Shown here piece after piece: positions 39,319 through 48,007 of a DNA stretch of 64,000 nucleotides. Each line of letters starts with the position of its first letter. Position 1 is the first letter of the stretch. The notes under the pieces are model-generated. The model was not told where the DNA came from and made no database searches. It saw only the letters and a list, made by a program, of their open reading frames with translations. Origin of the DNA: Bradyrhizobium tropiciagri. GTDB lineage: Bacteria; Pseudomonadota; Alphaproteobacteria; Rhizobiales; Xanthobacteraceae. The DNA lies in NCBI RefSeq assembly GCF_001189845.1, contig NZ_LFLZ01000050.1, forward strand, positions 1 to 64,000, written 5' to 3'. The translations under genes and the position numbers were made by a program.

Positions 39319-41529
39319 ATGGATCACACCACGCGCCCCAGCCCAGCCTCCGCATCGACGACACGTGTCGTCGACGTGCTGGTGCCTGTCGCGCTGAACC
39401 AGACTTATTCCTACCGCGTCCCGCGCGGCATGGAGCTTGTGCCGGGCGATGTGATCTCTGTTCCGCTCGGGCCGCGCGAGGTCGTCGCGGTGGTGTGGGC
39501 CGAGAATGCCAGGCCGGATCCGCGGCTGCACAACCGGCTCAAGGACGTCAGCGAGAAGCTCGATGTTCCGCCGCTCCGGGCGGAGCTGCGCCAGCTGGTC
39601 GACTGGGTCTCCACCTACACGTTGTCGGCGCGCGGCATGGTGCTGCGGATGACGCTACGGATGGGCGAGAACCTCGGGCCGGAGCGCACACGGCTCGGCG
39701 TCCGCCTCGTCGGCGAGCCGCCGCGGCGCCTGACGCCGGCGCGCCGGCGGGTGATCGAGGTGCTGTCGGACCGCTTGCTGCACAGTAAGTCGGAGGCGGC
39801 ACGGGAGGCCGGCGTCAGCTCGGGCGTAATCGACGGCCTGGTCGACGAAGGCACGTTGACGGTCGAGGCGATGCCGCCGCCGGCCGCGCCGCCCGTTCCG
39901 GATCCCTCTTATGCGCAGCCGGATTTCTCGCGCGAGCAGCGCAGCGCGGTCGACGTGATGCGGACGCTGGCGGCGAGCGGCAGCTTTCACGTCGCGCTGC
40001 TCGACGGCGTCACCGGTTCCGGCAAGACCGAGGTCTATTTCGAGGCGATCGCCGAGAATATCCGTCGTGGCAAGCAGACGCTGATCCTGATGCCGGAAAT
40101 CGCGCTGACCGGCCAGTTCCTCGACCGCTTCGCGCCGCGCTTCGGCGTGCGGCCGCTGGAATGGCATTCGGAGCTGACGCCGCGCACGCGGGCGCGCAAC
40201 TGGGCGGCGATCTCAGAGGGCAAGGCGCCGGTCGTGGTCGGCGCCCGTTCGGCGCTGTTCCTGCCCTATGCCGATCTCGGGCTGATCATCGTCGATGAGG
40301 AGCACGACCAGGCCTACAAGCAGGACGACGGCGCGCATTACCACGCGCGCGACATGGCGGTGGTCCGCGCCCATATCGCCAAGATCCCGATCGTGCTGGC
40401 GTCGGCCACGCCGTCGGTCGAGAGCGAGGTCAATGCGCGCAAGGGGCGCTACCAGCGCGTCGCGCTGCCGTCGCGGTTCGGCGGCCAGCACATGCCGCAT
40501 ATCGAGGCGATCGACATGCGCCGCGCGCCGCCGCCGCGCGGGCGGTTCATTTCGCCTGTGCTGGCCGAGCAAATTCGCCACGCAATCGAGCGCCGCGAGC
40601 AGGCGCTGCTGTTCCTCAACCGCCGCGGCTATGCGCCGCTGACGCTCTGCCGTGCCTGCGGCCACCGCTTTGCCTGCACGATCTGCGACGCCTGGCTGGT
40701 CGATCATCGGTTCCGGCAGCGGCTGGTCTGTCATCACTGCGGTTTCTCGATGCCGCGCCCGAACATCTGCCCGCATTGCGCGGCCGAGGAATCGCTGGTC
40801 GCCGTCGGCCCCGGCGTTGAGCGCCTGCAGGAGGAGGCCGCCAGCATCTTCCCCGAATCCCGCACCATGGTGCTGTCGAGCGATCTCATCACCTCGATCG
40901 AGACCATGCGCAGCGAGCTCAACGAGATCGCCGAGGGCCGCGTCGACATCATCATCGGCACCCAGCTGGTGGCGAAGGGGCACAATTTCCCGCGGCTCAA
41001 TCTGGTCGGGGTCATCGACGCCGATCTCGGCCTCAGCAACGGCGATCCGCGCGCCGCCGAGCGGACGTTCCAGCTGTTGAACCAGGTGGTCGGCCGCGCC
41101 GGCCGCGAGCAGGGCCGCGGCGTCGGCTATCTGCAAACCCATCAGCCGGAACATCCGGTCATCAAGGCCCTGATCGCCAACGACCGCGAGGCGTTCTACG
41201 CCAGTGAGATCGAGATCCGCGAGCGCACCGGCTATCCGCCGTTCGGCCGGCTGGCGAGCCTGATCGTCTCGGCCGGCGATCGCCCGACCGCGGAAGGATT
41301 TGCCCGCAAGCTCGCCGCGGTGGCGCCGCTCGATGAACGGATCCAGGTGCTCGGTCCTGCGGAGGCGCCTCTCGCCGTCATCAAGGGCCGCTACCGGTTT
41401 CGCCTGCTGGTGAAGTCGCTGCGCAATGTCGACCTGTCGCAATATCTGCGCGAATGGCTGGAGGCGGGCCCGAAGACCAAGGGCAATCTGAAGCTCGAGG
41501 TCGACGTCGATCCGCAGAGCTTCCTGTAG
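39319..41529 (+). CDS. priA: Replication restart helicase PriA
   Basis: A 736-residue SF2 3'-to-5' helicase that reloads the replisome at stalled forks. The N-terminal 3' DNA-binding domain is followed by Walker A GVTGSGKTEVYF (about residues 231-242), DEEH as IIVDEEHDQAYK, and zinc-binding cysteines in CRACGHRFACTICD and CHHCGFSMPRPNICPHC. The C-terminal helicase motifs are present (GRAGREQGRG). ATG 39319 is preferred to an overlapping TTG at 39316. Intact and monocistronic, ending at a bidirectional terminator. Confidence 0.95.
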   Translation: MDHTTRPSPASASTTRVVDVLVPVALNQTYSYRVPRGMELVPGDVISVPLGPREVVAVVWAENARPDPRLHNRLKDVSEKLDVPPLRAELRQLVDWVSTYTLSARGMVLRMTLRMGENLGPERTRLGVRLVGEPPRRLTPARRRVIEVLSDRLLHSKSEAAREAGVSSGVIDGLVDEGTLTVEAMPPPAAPPVPDPSYAQPDFSREQRSAVDVMRTLAASGSFHVALLDGVTGSGKTEVYFEAIAENIRRGKQTLILMPEIALTGQFLDRFAPRFGVRPLEWHSELTPRTRARNWAAISEGKAPVVVGARSALFLPYADLGLIIVDEEHDQAYKQDDGAHYHARDMAVVRAHIAKIPIVLASATPSVESEVNARKGRYQRVALPSRFGGQHMPHIEAIDMRRAPPPRGRFISPVLAEQIRHAIERREQALLFLNRRGYAPLTLCRACGHRFACTICDAWLVDHRFRQRLVCHHCGFSMPRPNICPHCAAEESLVAVGPGVERLQEEAASIFPESRTMVLSSDLITSIETMRSELNEIAEGRVDIIIGTQLVAKGHNFPRLNLVGVIDADLGLSNGDPRAAERTFQLLNQVVGRAGREQGRGVGYLQTHQPEHPVIKALIANDREAFYASEIEIRERTGYPPFGRLASLIVSAGDRPTAEGFARKLAAVAPLDERIQVLGPAEAPLAVIKGRYRFRLLVKSLRNVDLSQYLREWLEAGPKTKGNLKLEVDVDPQSFL

Positions 41530-41543
41530 GAGTGCCTGCAAAG

Positions 41544-41580
41544 AAAAAGCCTGCCGTCATTTGCGACGGCAGGCCCTTTT
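41544..41580. terminator. Bidirectional terminator between priA and the RlpA-like gene
   Basis: GCCTGCCGTC and GACGGCAGGC form a perfect 10 bp stem with a 6-nt loop. It is followed by CCTTTT on the plus strand and TTTTTCTTTG on the minus strand, serving both convergent genes. Confidence 0.85.
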
Positions 41581-41631
41581 GGCGCGAAGCAGGCCTCGCG
41601 GCCGTTACGCAACGCAACGCTTACTGAACGC

Positions 41632-42119
41632 TTAGGACACGACCTCGGCGGTGACGCGGCCGACGCCGGCGCCGGTCAGGCCGATGGCGCGGCTGCGCCG
41701 GTCGAGAGGTCGAGCACGCGGCCGCGGACGAACGGGCCACGATCGTTGATGGTGACGACGACGCTGCGGCCGCCATGGGTGACGCGGATCTTGGTGCCGA
41801 ACGGCAGCGAGCGGTGGGCCGCGGTCATGGCGTTCTGGTTGAAGCGCTGGCCGGAAGCGGTGCGGCTGCCCGACTCATTGCCGTAGAACGAGGCCATCCC
41901 CGAGAACGAGTGGCCGCCGGACGGCTGGATCGATGCATTGGCGTCGCGCCAGGACGAACCTTCGGCGCGGGCCTGGTGATGATGGTGGCGGTGATGATGG
42001 TGCCTGGACTTCGCGGACGCCTCGGTCACGCTGCCCCCGACCAGGATAGTTGCGGCTACAAACGCAAGCGCCGTACGCGAGCGGGTTACGTTGCCCGCCG
42101 CCTTCTTGATATTCAGCAT
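41632..42119 (-). CDS. RlpA-like double-psi beta-barrel septal ring lytic protein (frameshifted at 3' end)
   Basis: Secreted protein of about 162 residues when repaired. A signal peptide (LAFVAATILVGGSVTEASA) is followed by a natural His-rich stretch (KSRHHHHRHHHHQ) and the RlpA core: GMASFYGNESGSRTASGQRF, AAHRSLPFGTKIRV and VTINDRGPFVRGRVLDLS. The frame is lost at 41691-41692; restoring one base continues with ARAIGLTGAGVGRVTAEVV to a stop at 41634-41632. Family members cleave denuded glycan strands or act at the septum. A long 5' region separates it from atpH. Confidence 0.85.
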
Positions 42120-42749
42120 TGATAAGACCCTCAGACAGTATTGCCGCTAACACGGCAAGTGGAACCCCCGTCCCTTCGTTGACCAAGGCCGTTTGGTTTC
42201 GCAATGAGGCACGAATTAGGCAGTAAATCCCAATTGTCTCGGGCTGAAATATCTTGTTACCGCCTTGGGGTATTCAATCGAGGTTCCGTAACCTTGGCCG
42301 TTAACGAATTTTTAACGATATAAATACTTACGAATACTGATTATCTGTCCGGCTGTAAGTTTTCGGTAAGTAATCGTGAAATGAAATGGCGGTCCGCTCA
42401 GGGTTCCTTGCGCCCGAGCCCATAGGTCCATGCAAATTTCGATGGAACAAAATCGAGGGACGCGAATCGGAGCCGGTTGCGCCGGATTTCCGCGCGCCGA
42501 ATTTCTCCGATTCGACCGCCGGCCGCGGTCGCGAAAAACCGCATGCGACAAGGCGGCTCTCACGATGCCGTCATGTTGCACCTGCGCGATTGCTATGTTA
42601 GCAAAGCCGCGATTTTAACGGTCCCGGCATGTCCTGTGCCGGTCGAAAATCGAAGTCCCGCTTGAATTCCAAGGGCTTGGATCGCTAGGCGCTGCTTTGG
42701 TGGCGACGGTTTTTCCCTTGCGAATTTGACAGCAAAAAAGAGCGAGCTT
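42120..42749. other. 630 bp intergenic region between the RlpA-like gene and the F1 operon
   Basis: The first 200 bp or so are relatively AT-rich, including TTTTTAACGATATAAATAC, and should hold the rlpA-like promoter on the minus strand. The remainder should hold the atp promoter. Short open frames here lack ribosome-binding sites and recognisable products. I see no strong terminator or clear RNA motif. Confidence 0.5.
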
Positions 42750-43310
42750 GTGGCTGCTGAAGATCCGTCCGTTTCGGGAGTTTCCGGTCGTTATGCAACG
42801 GCCCTGTTCGAGTTGGCGCGCGACGAGCAATCCGTCGATCAAGTCAGGGCCGACCTCGAAAAATTCGAAGCCATGCTCAACGACAGCGCCGATCTCAAGC
42901 GCCTCGTTCGTAGCCCGGTGTTTGCCGCCGATGCCCAGCTGAAGGCGCTGACCGCGGTGCTCGACAAGGCCGGCATCGCCGGCACGTCGGCAAAATTCCT
43001 CAAGGTGCTCACCGCCAATCGCCGGCTGTTTGCCGTCGCCGATGTGATCCGCGCCTATCGCGCGCTGGTGGCGAAGTTCAAGGGCGAGGCGACTGCGGAA
43101 GTCACCGTCGCCGAGCAGCTCAGTGACAAGAATCTCGACGCCCTGAAGACCGCACTGAAGTCAGTGACGGGCAAGGACGTCGCGCTCAACGTGAAGGTCG
43201 ATCCCTCCATTATTGGTGGCCTGGTGGTCAAGCTCGGCAGCCGCATGGTGGATAGTTCGCTTCGCACCAAACTCAATTCGATCAAGAACGCGATGAAAGA
43301 GGCAGGCTGA
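42750..43310 (+). CDS. atpH: ATP synthase F1 delta subunit
   Basis: Stalk subunit linking F1 to the F0 b subunits. It is 186 residues, beginning VAAEDPSVSGVSGRYATALFE; the C-terminal signature VDPSIIGGLVVKLGSRMVD is intact. I place the start at GTG 42750, which gives the usual alphaproteobacterial N-terminus; TTG 42726 is an alternative that adds eight residues. The stop overlaps the atpA start by one base (TGATG), implying coupled translation. F0 genes are absent from this locus, as is usual for this group. Confidence 0.93.
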   Translation: MAAEDPSVSGVSGRYATALFELARDEQSVDQVRADLEKFEAMLNDSADLKRLVRSPVFAADAQLKALTAVLDKAGIAGTSAKFLKVLTANRRLFAVADVIRAYRALVAKFKGEATAEVTVAEQLSDKNLDALKTALKSVTGKDVALNVKVDPSIIGGLVVKLGSRMVDSSLRTKLNSIKNAMKEAG

Positions 43311-44838
43311 TGGACATCCGCGCCGCAGAAATTTCTGCGATCCTCAAGGACCAGATCAAGAATTTCGGCCAGGAAGCCGAGGTCACCGAAGTTGGCCAGG
43401 TGCTGTCGGTCGGCGACGGTATCGCCCGCGTCTACGGTCTCGACAACGTTCAGGCCGGTGAAATGGTCGAGTTCGAGAACGGCACGCGCGGCATGGCGCT
43501 GAACCTCGAAACCGACAACGTCGGTATCGTGATCTTCGGCGCCGACCGCGAGATCAAGGAAGGTCAGACCGTCAAGCGCACCCGCGCCATCGTGGACGCG
43601 CCGGTCGGCAAGGGCCTGCTTGGCCGCGTCTCGACGCGCTCGGCAACCCGATCGACGGCAAGGGCCCGATCCAGGCCACCGAACGCAAGCGCGTCGACGT
43701 CAAGGCGCCCGGCATCATTCCGCGCAAGTCGGTGAACGAGCCGATGGCCACCGGCCTCAAGGCAATCGACGCGCTGATCCCGATCGGCCGCGGCCAGCGC
43801 GAGTTGATCATCGGCGACCGTCAGACCGGCAAGACCGCGATCGCGCTCGACACCATCCTGAACCAGAAGCCGCTCAACGCCCAGCCGGACGAGAACCTCA
43901 AGCTGTATTGCGTCTACGTCGCGATCGGCCAGAAGCGCTCCACCGTCGCGCAGTTCGTCAAGGTGCTCGAGGAGCAGGGCGCGCTGGAATACTCGGTCAT
44001 CGTCGCGGCGACCGCGTCCGATCCGGCGCCGATGCAGTACATCGCGCCGTTCACCGCCTGCACCATGGGCGAGTACTTCCGCGACAACGGCATGCACGCC
44101 GTGATCATCTATGACGACTTGTCCAAGCAGGCCGTCGCCTACCGCCAGATGTCGCTGCTGCTGCGCCGCCCGCCGGGCCGCGAGGCCTATCCGGGCGACG
44201 TGTTCTATCTGCACTCCCGCCTGCTCGAGCGCGCCGCCAAGCTCGGCAAGGACCATGGTTTGGGCTCGCTGACGGCGCTGCCGGTTATCGAAACCCAGGC
44301 CAACGACGTGTCGGCCTACATCCCGACCAACGTGATTTCGATCACCGACGGTCAGATCTTCCTGGAAACCGACCTGTTCTTCCAGGGCATCCGCCCCGCG
44401 GTGAACGTCGGTCTGTCGGTGTCGCGCGTCGGTTCGTCGGCGCAGACCAAGGCCACCAAGAAGGTCGCCGGCAAGATCAAGGGCGAGCTCGCGCAATACC
44501 GCGAAATGGCGGCGTTCGCGCAGTTCGGCTCCGACCTCGACGCCTCGACCCAGCGCCTGCTCAACCGCGGCTCGCGCCTGACCGAACTTTTGAAACAGCC
44601 GCAGTTCTCGCCGCTGAAGATGGAAGAGCAGGTCTGCGTGATCTGGGCCGGCACCAACGGCTATCTCGACCCGCTGCCGCTCAACAAGGTGAAGGCGTTT
44701 GAGGATGGTCTGTTGTCGTTGCTGCGCGGCAAGCACGTCGACATCCTCAACGCGATCCGCGACAGCCGCGACCTGTCTGACGACAGTGCCGCCAAGCTGA
44801 AGTCGGCGGTCGATAGCTTCGCCAAGACGTTTGCATAA
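43310..44838 (+). CDS. atpA: ATP synthase F1 alpha subunit (frameshifted)
   Basis: Regulatory nucleotide-binding subunit of F1. Residues 1-107 (MDIRAAEISAILKDQIKNFG onward) are in the first frame. At 43630/43631 one G is missing: GTCTCGAC occurs where GTCGTCGAC is expected (RVVDALGNPIDGKGP). The other frame then runs intact to 44838, including P-loop GDRQTGKTAIALD and the signature PAVNVGLSVSRVGS. Repair gives exactly 509 residues, the standard length. An inactive atpA would be hard to reconcile with the intact operon, so a sequencing error is likely. Confidence 0.95.
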
Positions 44839-44929
44839 CGAATGGGGCGTCGCCCGGCTCGCCGCCGGGCGTGACGAACGGAGGCTTGCGGTCTGACCAT
44901 TGTGGTCGGATCGCCGGGGTGAACGAAGA

Positions 44930-45808
44930 ATGGCGTCACTAAAAGACATGCGGGTCCGCATCGCCTCGACCAAGGCGACGCAGAAGATCACCAAGGCCAT
45001 GCAGATGGTCGCAGCCTCGAAGCTGCGCCGCGCGCAGAACGCCGCCGAGGCGGCGCGGCCCTATGCCACCAAGATGGATGCGGTGATTTCCAACATCGCA
45101 GCCGCGGCCAATGGCACGCCCGGCGCGCCGGCGCTGCTCGCCGGCACCGGCAACGACCAGGTCCACCTGCTGCTGGTCTGCACCGGCGAGCGCGGCCTGT
45201 CCGGCGCGTTCAACTCGGCCATCGTGCGTCTGGCGCGCGAGCGGGCGAACGCGCTGCTCGCGCAGGGCAAGGAAGTGAAGTTCTTCTGCGTCGGCCGCAA
45301 GGGCTATGAGCAGCTGCGGCGGACGTTCGAGAAGCGGATCGTCGAGCATCTCGACCTGCGTTCGATGCGGCAGATCGGCTTCGTCAATGCCGAGGACATC
45401 GCGAGCAAGGTGCTGGCGCGGTTCGAGGCCGGCGAGTTCGATGTCTGCACGCTGTTCTATTCGCGCTTCCAGTCGGTGATCGCGCAGATCCCGACCGCGC
45501 AGCAGATCATCCCGCTTGAGGTGGCTGCGCCTGCGGCCAATGCGGCTCCCGCAACCTCGTACGAATACGAGCCTGAAGAGGACCAGATCCTCGGCAGCCT
45601 GCTGCCGCGCAACCTCGCGGTGCAGATCTTCCGCGCGCTGCTCGAGAACAACGCCTCGTTCTACGGCGCGCAGATGAGCGCGATGGACAGCGCGACGCGC
45701 AATGCCGGCGAGATGATTCGCAAGCAAACCCTGATTTACAACCGAACCCGTCAGGCCCAGATCACGAAGGAGCTGATCGAGATCATCTCCGGCGCTGAGG
45801 CGGTCTAA
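44930..45808 (+). CDS. atpG: ATP synthase F1 gamma subunit
   Basis: Central rotor shaft of F1, 292 residues. The N-terminal coiled-coil strand is typical (MASLKDMRVRIASTKATQKI), as is TKAMQMVAASKLRRAQ, and the C-terminal strand ends with ASFYGAQMSAMDSATRNA and IYNRTRQAQITKELIEIISG. A loop rich in Ala/Pro near residues 195-215 is slightly longer than in E. coli. It follows atpA after 91 bp and precedes atpD by 27 bp. Confidence 0.95.
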   Translation: MASLKDMRVRIASTKATQKITKAMQMVAASKLRRAQNAAEAARPYATKMDAVISNIAAAANGTPGAPALLAGTGNDQVHLLLVCTGERGLSGAFNSAIVRLARERANALLAQGKEVKFFCVGRKGYEQLRRTFEKRIVEHLDLRSMRQIGFVNAEDIASKVLARFEAGEFDVCTLFYSRFQSVIAQIPTAQQIIPLEVAAPAANAAPATSYEYEPEEDQILGSLLPRNLAVQIFRALLENNASFYGAQMSAMDSATRNAGEMIRKQTLIYNRTRQAQITKELIEIISGAEAV

Positions 45809-45835
45809 GGCAGAATTTTCGAAGGAGAACAGTCC

Positions 45836-47278
45836 ATGGCTACAGCAGCCAATCCGATCGGTCGCGTTACCCAGGTCACGGGCGCCGTGGTCGACGTGCA
45901 GTTCGAAGGCCACCTTCCGGCGATTCTGAACGCGCTCGAGACCAAGAACGGCGGTAACCGCCTGGTGCTCGAAGTCGCGCAGCATCTCGGTGAATCGACC
46001 GTCCGCACCATCGCGATGGATATCACTGAAGGTCTGGTCCGCGGCCAGGAAGTGACCGACACCGGCGAACCGATCCGGGTGCCGGTCGGCGAGGGTACGC
46101 TCGGCCGCATCATCAACGTCATCGGCGAGCCGATCGACGAAGCCGGCCCGATCAAGGCCGACGGCGTGCGCGCCATCCACCAGGAAGCGCCGACCTACAC
46201 CGACCAGTCCACGGAAGCGGAAATTCTCGTCACCGGCATCAAGGTCGTCGATCTTCTTGCTCCGTACGCGAAGGGCGGCAAGATCGGCCTGTTCGGCGGC
46301 GCTGGCGTCGGCAAGACCGTGCTGATTCAAGAGCTGATCAACAACGTCGCGAAGGCGCACGGTGGTTACTCCGTGTTCGCCGGCGTCGGCGAGCGCACCC
46401 GCGAAGGCAACGACCTCTATCACGAGTTCATCGAATCCAAGGTCAACGCCGATCCGCACAATCCGGATCCGAGCGTGAAGTCGAAGTGCGCACTGGTGTT
46501 CGGCCAGATGAACGAGCCGCCGGGCGCCCGCGCCCGCGTCGGTCTGACCGGTCTGACGGTCGCCGAGCACTTCCGCGACCAGGGCCAGGACGTGCTGTTC
46601 TTCGTCGACAACATCTTCCGCTTCACCCAGGCGGGTTCGGAAGTGTCGGCGCTGCTCGGCCGTATTCCTTCGGCGGTGGGTTATCAGCCGACGCTCGCGA
46701 CCGACATGGGCGCGCTGCAGGAGCGCATCACCACCACCCAGAAGGGCTCGATCACCTCGGTGCAGGCGATCTACGTGCCGGCCGACGACTTGACCGACCC
46801 GGCGCCCGCCACCTCGTTCGCGCATTTGGACGCCACCACGGTGCTGTCGCGCGCGATCTCGGAAAAGGGCATCTATCCCGCGGTGGACCCGCTCGACTCG
46901 ACCTCGCGCATGCTGTCGGCGCTGGTCGTCGGTGAAGAGCACTACAACACCGCGCGTCTCGTCCAGCAGATCCTCCAGCGTTACAAGTCGCTGCAGGACA
47001 TCATCGCCATTCTCGGCATGGACGAACTGTCGGAAGAGGACAAGCTGACGGTCGCCCGCGCCCGCAAGGTCGAGCGCTTCCTGTCGCAGCCGTTCCACGT
47101 CGCTGAAGTGTTCACCGGCTCGCCGGGCAAGTTCGTCGACCTCGCCGACACCATCAAGGGCTTCCGCGATCTCTGCCAGGGCAAGTACGACCATCTGCCG
47201 GAAGCGGCGTTCTACATGGTCGGCACCATCGAAGAAGCCGTCGAGAAGGGCAAGAAGCTCGCCGCCGAGGCGGCCTGA
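45836..47278 (+). CDS. atpD: ATP synthase F1 beta subunit
   Basis: Catalytic subunit, 480 residues and intact. P-loop GGAGVGKTVLIQEL (about 154-167), the catalytic Glu in GVGERTREGNDLY, the Walker B strand DVLFFVDNIFRFTQAGSEVS, and the signature PAPATSFAHLDATTVLSR are all visible. A good ribosome-binding site, GAAGGAGAA, precedes ATG 45836. A palindromic family C repeat lies in the spacer to atpC. Confidence 0.97.
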   Translation: MATAANPIGRVTQVTGAVVDVQFEGHLPAILNALETKNGGNRLVLEVAQHLGESTVRTIAMDITEGLVRGQEVTDTGEPIRVPVGEGTLGRIINVIGEPIDEAGPIKADGVRAIHQEAPTYTDQSTEAEILVTGIKVVDLLAPYAKGGKIGLFGGAGVGKTVLIQELINNVAKAHGGYSVFAGVGERTREGNDLYHEFIESKVNADPHNPDPSVKSKCALVFGQMNEPPGARARVGLTGLTVAEHFRDQGQDVLFFVDNIFRFTQAGSEVSALLGRIPSAVGYQPTLATDMGALQERITTTQKGSITSVQAIYVPADDLTDPAPATSFAHLDATTVLSRAISEKGIYPAVDPLDSTSRMLSALVVGEEHYNTARLVQQILQRYKSLQDIIAILGMDELSEEDKLTVARARKVERFLSQPFHVAEVFTGSPGKFVDLADTIKGFRDLCQGKYDHLPEAAFYMVGTIEEAVEKGKKLAAEAA

Positions 47279-47290
47279 GCTTCATGATGT

Positions 47291-47373
47291 CGTCATCGCC
47301 GGACTTGATCCGGCGATCCATCGAACGAAAACTGTCTTGACTGATGGACCCGCGGGTCAAGCCCGCGGGTGAC
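47291..47373. repeat. Palindromic repeat, family C, inside the F1 operon
   Basis: The first hairpin CGTCATCGCCGGACTTGATC with CGGCGATCCAT is followed by GATGGACCCGCGGGTCAAGC with CCGCGGGTGAC. Two small dyads form a larger mosaic that is common between genes in Bradyrhizobium-type genomes. It occupies nearly all of the atpD-atpC spacer. Confidence 0.8.
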
Positions 47374-47394
47374 AGCGCAAAGAACGGAAAGACC

Positions 47395-47802
47395 ATGGCC
47401 ACCTTCCACTTCGATCTCGTCTCTCCCGAAAAGCTCGCCTTCTCCGGCGAGGTTGATCAGGTCGACGTTCCCGGCGTGGAGGGTGATTTCGGCGTGCTCG
47501 CCGGCCACGCTCCCGTCGTCGCCACTGTTCGTCCGGGCATCCTGACGATCACGGCCGCCGGCAAGCGCGACAAGGTGATCGTGCTCGGTGGCCTTGCCGA
47601 GATGTCGGACAAGGGCCTCACCGTGCTCGCCGACGTCGCGACCACGATTGCCGAACTCGACCGCGTGAAGTTCGCGGAGACCATCAAGGAGATGGAAGAG
47701 AAGCTCGCCGAGAAGGAGGGCTCCGAACTCGATCACGCGATCGAGCGGCTCGACCACTTCAAGAGCATCCAGAACGAGCTCAACACCACGGCTATGCACT
47801 AG
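47395..47802 (+). CDS. atpC: ATP synthase F1 epsilon subunit
   Basis: 135-residue rotor subunit that inhibits reverse ATPase activity. The N-terminal beta-sandwich starts MATFHFDLVSPEKLAFSG and includes VEGDFGVLAGHAPVVATVRP; a charged helical C-terminus follows (MEEKLAEKEGSELDHAIERL). ATG 47395 follows GGAAAGACC; the frame is open upstream through the repeat but not conserved. Last gene of the atpHAGDC operon. A GGCGCGAT...ATCGCGCC dyad just after the stop may end transcription. Confidence 0.94.
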   Translation: MATFHFDLVSPEKLAFSGEVDQVDVPGVEGDFGVLAGHAPVVATVRPGILTITAAGKRDKVIVLGGLAEMSDKGLTVLADVATTIAELDRVKFAETIKEMEEKLAEKEGSELDHAIERLDHFKSIQNELNTTAMH

Positions 47803-48007
47803 GGCGCGATTGCCGACCAGCGATCGCGCCGATGTGTCGAGTGAGCCGGCCCCCTTTGTAAAATCGCTCACAGTTTTCCGGTCATCGTCTGCCAAGATTT
47901 GAGTGACTCAGCGCTCGCCGCACCCCGGCGGGCGTTGAATGCTTGTTGCACCCGCGAACGTCCGGCGGCATTCTCCCCGGCATATTTGGATTCCGGGGCT
48001 GGTGCTC

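Noticed and set aside
41990..42010. His-rich run in the RlpA-like protein as an engineered tag
   Set aside because: It is internal, interrupted by Arg and Gln, follows a natural signal peptide and uses mixed codons, consistent with native sequence.
43600..43660. Programmed ribosomal frameshifting in atpA and the other split genes
   Set aside because: No slippery heptamer or stimulatory structure is evident, and ten unrelated genes with the same kind of one-base loss fit sequencing error better.
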